64,000 nucleotides of DNA from positions 155,861 through 219,860 of the forward strand of contig NZ_JABFCZ010000008.1 of assembly GCF_014692675.1 (NCBI RefSeq), given 5' to 3'. Made by a program: the position numbers and the translations under genes. The notes below the pieces were generated by a model. It saw only the letters and a program-made list of their open reading frames with translations. It was not told the origin of the DNA and made no database searches. The number at the start of each line of letters is the position of its first letter. Position 1 is the first letter of the stretch. Below are positions 60,648 through 64,000 of this stretch, piece by piece. The stretch is from Roseibium aggregatum (GTDB lineage Bacteria > Pseudomonadota > Alphaproteobacteria > Rhizobiales > Stappiaceae).

Positions 60648-60748
60648 CGCAAGAATCCCGTGTCCGAGTGCTGTGCCCGATGCGATCCGGGCGCGGCATT
60701 TCCTTGAGAAGATCGCATGTCGAACACCATCCTGAGGGGATAATCAAG

Positions 60749-61813
60749 ATGAAGAACTTTTTGAAAGCGACAGTCGCGGCAATTGCGTTTGCAGCCGTTT
60801 CCTCGGCCGCCTCCGCGGCCGACCTCAAGGCCTGTTACATCTACGTCGGCCCGGTCGGCGACTTCGGCTGGAGCTATCAGCACGACCAGGGCCGGAAGGA
60901 CGTTGAAAAACATTTCGGCGACAAGGTCGAAACCGCATATCTGGAAAGCGTGCCGGAAGGCCCGGATGCGGAACGTGCCATCGAGCGCTTTGCCCGTGAC
61001 GGCTGCGGTATCATCTTCACCACGTCTTTCGGCTACATGAACCCGACCATCAAGGTGGCGAAGAAATTTCCGAAGGTGAAGTTCGAACACGCCACCGGCT
61101 ACAAGACCGCATCCAACGTTGCGACCTATAACTCCAAGTTCCACGAAGGCCGCTACATCATCGGCCAGATCGCGGCCAAGATGTCCAAGACCGGCACCGC
61201 CGGATACATCGCCTCCTTCCCGATCCCGGAAGTGGTCGCCGGCATCAACGCCTTCATGCTGGGCGCCCAGTCCGTCAATCCGGACTTCAAGCTCAAGGTC
61301 GTGTGGGTCAACAGCTGGTTCGATCCGGGCAAGGAAGCGGATGCCGCAAAGGCCCTGATCGACCAGGGCGCCGATATCATCACCCAGCACACCGATTCCA
61401 CCGCCCCGCTGCAGGTGGCCGAGGAACGTGGCGTGCATGGCTTCGGTCAGGCTTCCGACCAGATCGCCTTCGCTCCGAAGGCGCAGTACACGGCAATCGT
61501 CGACAACTGGGGCCCGTATTACATCGAGCGGATCCAGGAAGTGCTGGATGGAACGTGGGAATCCAAGTCGACCTGGGGCGGCATTGCCGAAGGCCATGTC
61601 GTCATGGCGCCTTACACCAACCTGCCGGACGATGTCGTCGCCATGGCCAAGGAAACCGAAGCCAAGATTGCAGGCGGCTGGGAACCCTTTACCGGCCCGA
61701 TCACCAAGCAGGACGGCTCGGTTGCAGCCGAAGACGGGGTGACGCTCGAGGATGGCGCGATCCTCGGCATGAACTGGTACGTCAAGGGCGTCGACGACAA
61801 GCTTCCGCAATAA
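60749..61813 (+). CDS. BMP-family ABC transporter substrate-binding protein
   Basis: The 354-residue periplasmic protein is of the basic membrane protein / nucleoside-binding family (Med/BmpA/PnrA-like). A signal peptide (FLKATVAAIAFAAVSSAASA) has no lipobox cysteine, so it is soluble rather than a lipoprotein. The N-terminal domain has IYVGPVGDFGWSYQHDQG and RFARDGCGIIFTTSFGYM; the middle carries GTAGYIASFPIPEVVAGINAF; and the C-terminus ends in the second lobe. It recognises the imported ligand, probably a purine base, nucleoside or urate given the flanking genes. The start ATG follows GAGGGG. It is separated from puuD by two hairpins. Confidence 0.93.
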   Translation: MKNFLKATVAAIAFAAVSSAASAADLKACYIYVGPVGDFGWSYQHDQGRKDVEKHFGDKVETAYLESVPEGPDAERAIERFARDGCGIIFTTSFGYMNPTIKVAKKFPKVKFEHATGYKTASNVATYNSKFHEGRYIIGQIAAKMSKTGTAGYIASFPIPEVVAGINAFMLGAQSVNPDFKLKVVWVNSWFDPGKEADAAKALIDQGADIITQHTDSTAPLQVAEERGVHGFGQASDQIAFAPKAQYTAIVDNWGPYYIERIQEVLDGTWESKSTWGGIAEGHVVMAPYTNLPDDVVAMAKETEAKIAGGWEPFTGPITKQDGSVAAEDGVTLEDGAILGMNWYVKGVDDKLPQ

Positions 61814-61821
61814 GCAAGACC

Positions 61822-61876
61822 CCGGCCGGTTCAACGGCCGGATGACAAAGCCATCCGGAGCTGCGGCTCCGGATGG
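61822..61876 (+). other. Two hairpins between the binding protein and puuD
   Basis: Hairpin 1 has a 7-bp stem (CCGGCCG 61822-61828, CGGCCGG 61835-61841). Hairpin 2 has an 11-bp perfect stem (CCATCCGGAGC 61851-61861, GCTCCGGATGG 61866-61876) with a four-base loop. Neither is followed by a T-run, so intrinsic termination is unlikely. Such structures at the 3' end of a binding-protein gene commonly protect the upstream message from 3' decay, giving more binding protein than transporter or downstream enzyme. Confidence 0.7.
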
Positions 61877-61908
61877 CGGGACCTTCCTGAAAACATGGAT
61901 ATGCCGCT

Positions 61909-63090
61909 ATGACCCTTGCCTTTGCAATGGACTGGTTAAACCTGCTTTTTCGATGGGCTCATCTGATCGTCGGTATCGGCTGGATCGGCACGTCCTTTTA
62001 TTTCATCGCCCTCGATCTTTCCCTGCGCAAGCGGGAGCAAATGAAGGAAGGCGTCGCAGGAACCGCATGGGAAGTGCATGGCGGCGGCTTCTATCATGTC
62101 GAGAAATACCTCGTTGCCCCCAAGGAACTGCCGGACGACCTGATCTGGTACAAATGGGAGGCCTATCTCACCTGGGTCACAGGCTTCGCCCTTTTGGTGG
62201 TCCAGTATTACGTCAATGCGTCGGCCTATCTGATCGACCCGTCGGTGCTCCAGATGACGCCGGGCGAAGCGGTTCTGATTTCCGTCGCCTCCCTGGGTGC
62301 CGGCTGGCTGATCTACGACCGTCTGTGCAAGTCGCCGATCGGACGCAACACGCCGCTGCTTGCCGTCTGCGTCTTCGCCCTGATCATGGGGGCGTCCTAT
62401 CTCTTCACCCATGTCTATTCGGGCCGGGGCGCGTTCATTCACGTTGGCGCTTTCATCGGCACGATCATGGCGGTGAACGTGTTCGGGATCATCATCCCGA
62501 ACCAGAAGAAGATCGCCGCCAGCCTGTTGGCCGGAGAGGCTCCGGATCCGGCGCTCGGCGCCATGGGCAAGCAGCGTTCGGTTCACAACAACTACCTGAC
62601 CCTGCCGGTGCTGGTCATGATGGTGTCGAACCATTATCCGCTGCTGACGAGCCACCCGCATTCATGGATCCTGGTGGCGCTTATCCTGCTGATGGGCGGC
62701 ATGGTCCGCCACTTCTTCAACCGGCACGAAGCGGGCGATGAATTCGCCAGGTTCTGGTGGGCCTTGCCGGCCGCGGCTGTCGGGCTCCTGATCGCCGTGA
62801 TCATGACCGCGCCGAAAGACTTCAGCAGCAGCGAAAGGGTTGCGGACGCGACGGTTGTCGCGATGACCCGACAACACTGCGTCATGTGCCATGCAGCCGT
62901 CCCGACACACGAAGGTTTCGAGGAAGCGCCCAAGGGAATTCATCTGGAAAATGTCGATGAATTGCGCCGCTACGCGGATTTGATCATGCAGCAGGCCGTT
63001 CAGGCGGATACCATGCCTCTTGGAAACGAAACCGGCATGACCGATGAGGAGCGTGCGACGCTCGGTGCGTGGATTACCCAACAGAAGTGA
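61909..63090 (+). CDS. puuD: Membrane urate oxidase PuuD with C-terminal cytochrome c
   Basis: PuuD oxidises urate to 5-hydroxyisourate at the cytoplasmic membrane, passing electrons to the respiratory chain rather than making peroxide. The 393-residue protein has the N-terminal urate oxidase membrane domain with about eight segments (LLFRWAHLIVGIGWIGTSFY, GVHGGGFYHVEKYL-like region at 65-80, HNNYLTLPVLVMMVSNHYP) and a C-terminal cytochrome c domain with haem motif C324-V-M-C327-H328. The haem side should be periplasmic. It is followed six bases later by uraD, the third urate-pathway enzyme. Uricase and HpxO-type genes are not seen. Confidence 0.94.
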   Translation: MTLAFAMDWLNLLFRWAHLIVGIGWIGTSFYFIALDLSLRKREQMKEGVAGTAWEVHGGGFYHVEKYLVAPKELPDDLIWYKWEAYLTWVTGFALLVVQYYVNASAYLIDPSVLQMTPGEAVLISVASLGAGWLIYDRLCKSPIGRNTPLLAVCVFALIMGASYLFTHVYSGRGAFIHVGAFIGTIMAVNVFGIIIPNQKKIAASLLAGEAPDPALGAMGKQRSVHNNYLTLPVLVMMVSNHYPLLTSHPHSWILVALILLMGGMVRHFFNRHEAGDEFARFWWALPAAAVGLLIAVIMTAPKDFSSSERVADATVVAMTRQHCVMCHAAVPTHEGFEEAPKGIHLENVDELRRYADLIMQQAVQADTMPLGNETGMTDEERATLGAWITQQK

Positions 63091-63096
63091 GGCGCC

Positions 63097-63606
63097 ATGT
63101 GGTCTCTGGCCGAAATCAACCGGATGCAGAAACCGGAGTTCGTCGCAGCTTTTGGCGACGTTGCGGAACACAGTCCCTGGGTAGCGGAAGAAGCGCATGC
63201 TCTGGGCCCATTCGCTGATCGCGAGGCGCTGATAACCGCGTTCCAGACGGCGATGCTTGACGCGTCACACGGGGCGCAACTGGACCTGATACGGGCGCAC
63301 CCGGACCTTGCCGGCAAGGCTGCAATGGCCGGTGAAATGGCGGCGGATTCGAAAAGAGAGCAGGCCGGCGCCGGCCTTGACCAACTGACGGCGGACGAAT
63401 TTGCGCGTTTCACCGACCTGAATGGCCGATATCTGGACAGGTTCGGCTTTCCATTCATCTTCGCTGTGAAAGGGGCAACCAAGGATATGATCCTGGCTGC
63501 CTTCGAAGCCCGGATCGAAAATGAAATCGATCAGGAGTTCGAAACGGCTTTGCGGCAGATCGCCCGTATCTTCCGCTTCCGTCTTGAAGACAGGGTCGAG
63601 GCGTAG
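63097..63606 (+). CDS. uraD: OHCU decarboxylase
   Basis: UraD decarboxylates 2-oxo-4-hydroxy-4-carboxy-5-ureidoimidazoline to S-allantoin. The 169-residue all-helical protein shows the active-site His68 in LIRAHPDLAGKAA, the following EQAGAGLDQL loop and the FGFPFIFAVKGATKDMIL motif. It completes the urate-to-allantoin route with PuuD and UraH. Start ATG is six bases after the puuD stop. It is the last gene of the operon seen here; allantoinase or allantoicase would be expected nearby, but an insertion element begins within a few dozen bases. Confidence 0.94.
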   Translation: MWSLAEINRMQKPEFVAAFGDVAEHSPWVAEEAHALGPFADREALITAFQTAMLDASHGAQLDLIRAHPDLAGKAAMAGEMAADSKREQAGAGLDQLTADEFARFTDLNGRYLDRFGFPFIFAVKGATKDMILAAFEARIENEIDQEFETALRQIARIFRFRLEDRVEA

Positions 63607-63638
63607 AGGGGCGAGAACCCGGATTGAGCGGTTTCTCT

Positions 63639-63644
63639 TATAAT
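63639..63644 (+). promoter_or_regulatory. Perfect -10 box at the element's left end
   Basis: TATAAT matches the sigma-70 -10 consensus exactly, but no good -35 box lies 16-18 bases upstream; the best TTGA-like word (63624) is only nine bases away. In IS110-family elements the -35 is supplied by the right end when the circular intermediate joins right and left ends. This box fits that arrangement. Function is inferred. Confidence 0.45.
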
Positions 63645-63830
63645 GAATTTCACGCCGGCCCTCATCTCGGGGCACCAAATCGGCATTAAGCGCCCTGACG
63701 GGGCGACGGGTAGAAGCCGCGGCCGATACCTTTTCGCCTTCAGTTCGTGTTCGGGAACGGCGGTTTGCAGGGATGTTCGCACACGCAAAAATCGAAAATT
63801 TGAAAATAGATTCAAATTCGAATTTTGTAA
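63645..63830 (+). ncRNA. Candidate IS110 bridge RNA
   Basis: The non-coding left end has several RNA-like structures downstream of the -10 box. GCCC/GGGC forms a hairpin at 63658-63673. CGCCC-TGACG-GGGCG forms a five-pair hairpin at 63691-63705. AAGCCGC (63714-63720) can pair with GCGGTTT (63760-63766) around a 39-base internal region. AATTTGAA/TTCAAATT is an eight-pair hairpin at 63797-63818. This order of small stem-loops with large internal loops is the general layout of the bridge RNA described for IS621 and other IS110 elements, which lies upstream of the recombinase gene. Borders and fold are estimates. If the element belongs to the IS1111 subgroup the RNA would instead lie downstream of the gene. 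Confidence 0.35.
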
Positions 63831-63949
63831 TGTTGCCGGTTTTGCGTTTGCCCGCGCGAGAGCCTGAATTGTGATTATGGGATGGCCCGCCCCTCTCCGG
63901 AGCGATCCGATAGGATTGCTCTGTATTTGAGGTAGAGAGGAACGGACCG

Positions 63950-64000
63950 ATGTCGATTTTTGTACTTGGAATTGATCTTGGCAAGAACGTGTGCAGCCTG
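63950..64000 (+). CDS. IS110-family recombinase (transposase), 3' cut by window
   Basis: Only the first 17 codons are visible. The start MSIFVLGIDLGKNVCSL is the typical opening of IS110-family DEDD recombinases, in which the Asp of GIDLGKN is the first acidic residue of the RuvC-like catalytic domain. The ATG is preceded by GAGAGGA at good spacing. In this family the enzyme, guided by an element-encoded RNA, excises and inserts the element through a circular intermediate. Whether the gene is intact cannot be seen. Confidence 0.85.
   Translation, partial: MSIFVLGIDLGKNVCSL

Larger units (their letters stand above)
63635..64000 (+). mobile_element. IS110-family insertion sequence, left end (cut by window)
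   Basis: The recombinase start at 63950 identifies an IS110-family element. The 343 bases between uraD and that start hold no gene and differ in composition from the neighbours: an AT-rich block at 63785-63830 and several hairpins. The left boundary is not certain, because IS110 elements usually lack terminal inverted repeats and do not make target duplications. A position near 63635 is suggested by the core-like CT dinucleotides at 63635-63638 and the adjacent TATAAT. The right end lies outside the window. The element sits directly behind uraD without disrupting it. Confidence 0.6.

Overview
The window is a contiguous piece of a GC-rich alphaproteobacterial chromosome, most likely from the Hyphomicrobiales and probably near Stappiaceae (Roseibium/Labrenzia/Stappia). 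That placement is inferred from the mixture of genes: a phosphatidylcholine synthase (Pcs), an IalB-type invasion-associated protein, DUF4864 and DUF2182 proteins, HspQ, a malyl-CoA-lyase-like protein, and PuuD-type membrane urate oxidation. No rRNA or tRNA gene and no CRISPR array was seen. Genes are dense, and many neighbours overlap by 1-17 bases.

Layout. 1-7.9 kb: nucleic-acid housekeeping (Ppx/GppA phosphatase cut by the left edge, rlmE, guaB, an RsmB-like methylase, guaA) plus a divergent TPR protein. 8-21 kb: an SGNH-like protein, a GNAT acetyltransferase, two separate RND efflux systems (9.6-13.9 kb on the minus strand, 16.1-20.4 kb on the plus strand), a DksA-like zinc-finger protein, a CDF metal transporter and a MarC protein. 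21-29 kb: gyrA, coaD, a periplasmic and a cytoplasmic cyclophilin, queA and tgt. 29-35 kb: nucleotide-sugar enzymes (a TviB/WbpO-type dehydrogenase, galU), kdsA and eno. 34-40 kb, minus strand: a DsbA/FrnE thioredoxin-fold protein and a compact cluster with an orphan peptide-type solute-binding protein, an AMP-binding-family protein lacking key catalytic residues, and a degenerate receiver protein. 40-50 kb: mixed metabolism and membrane genes (ialB, hspQ, a lyase, an LpxL-type acyltransferase, an AEC carrier, a CoA-transferase, a UbiH-type monooxygenase, DUF2182, pcs, terC, a quinone reductase).

50.8-63.6 kb is one co-directional purine-catabolism locus: a LysR regulator, uraH, xdhA-xdhB-xdhC, a BMP-type ABC importer (ATPase, two permeases, binding protein), puuD and uraD. 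Together these would import a purine or nucleoside, oxidise hypoxanthine/xanthine to urate (XdhAB, matured by XdhC), oxidise urate at the membrane (PuuD) and process 5-hydroxyisourate and OHCU to allantoin (UraH, UraD). Allantoinase is not in the window.

At the right edge, starting only a few dozen bases after uraD, an IS110-family element begins. Only the first 17 codons of its recombinase are visible, but the whole upstream non-coding end is present. It contains a perfect TATAAT, several hairpins and an AT-rich inverted repeat. This is where an IS110-type bridge RNA would be encoded and is the most interesting candidate in the window. Other points are a queuine/guanine transglycosylase lacking three of four zinc ligands, and two proteins with degraded catalytic motifs that sit next to each other.
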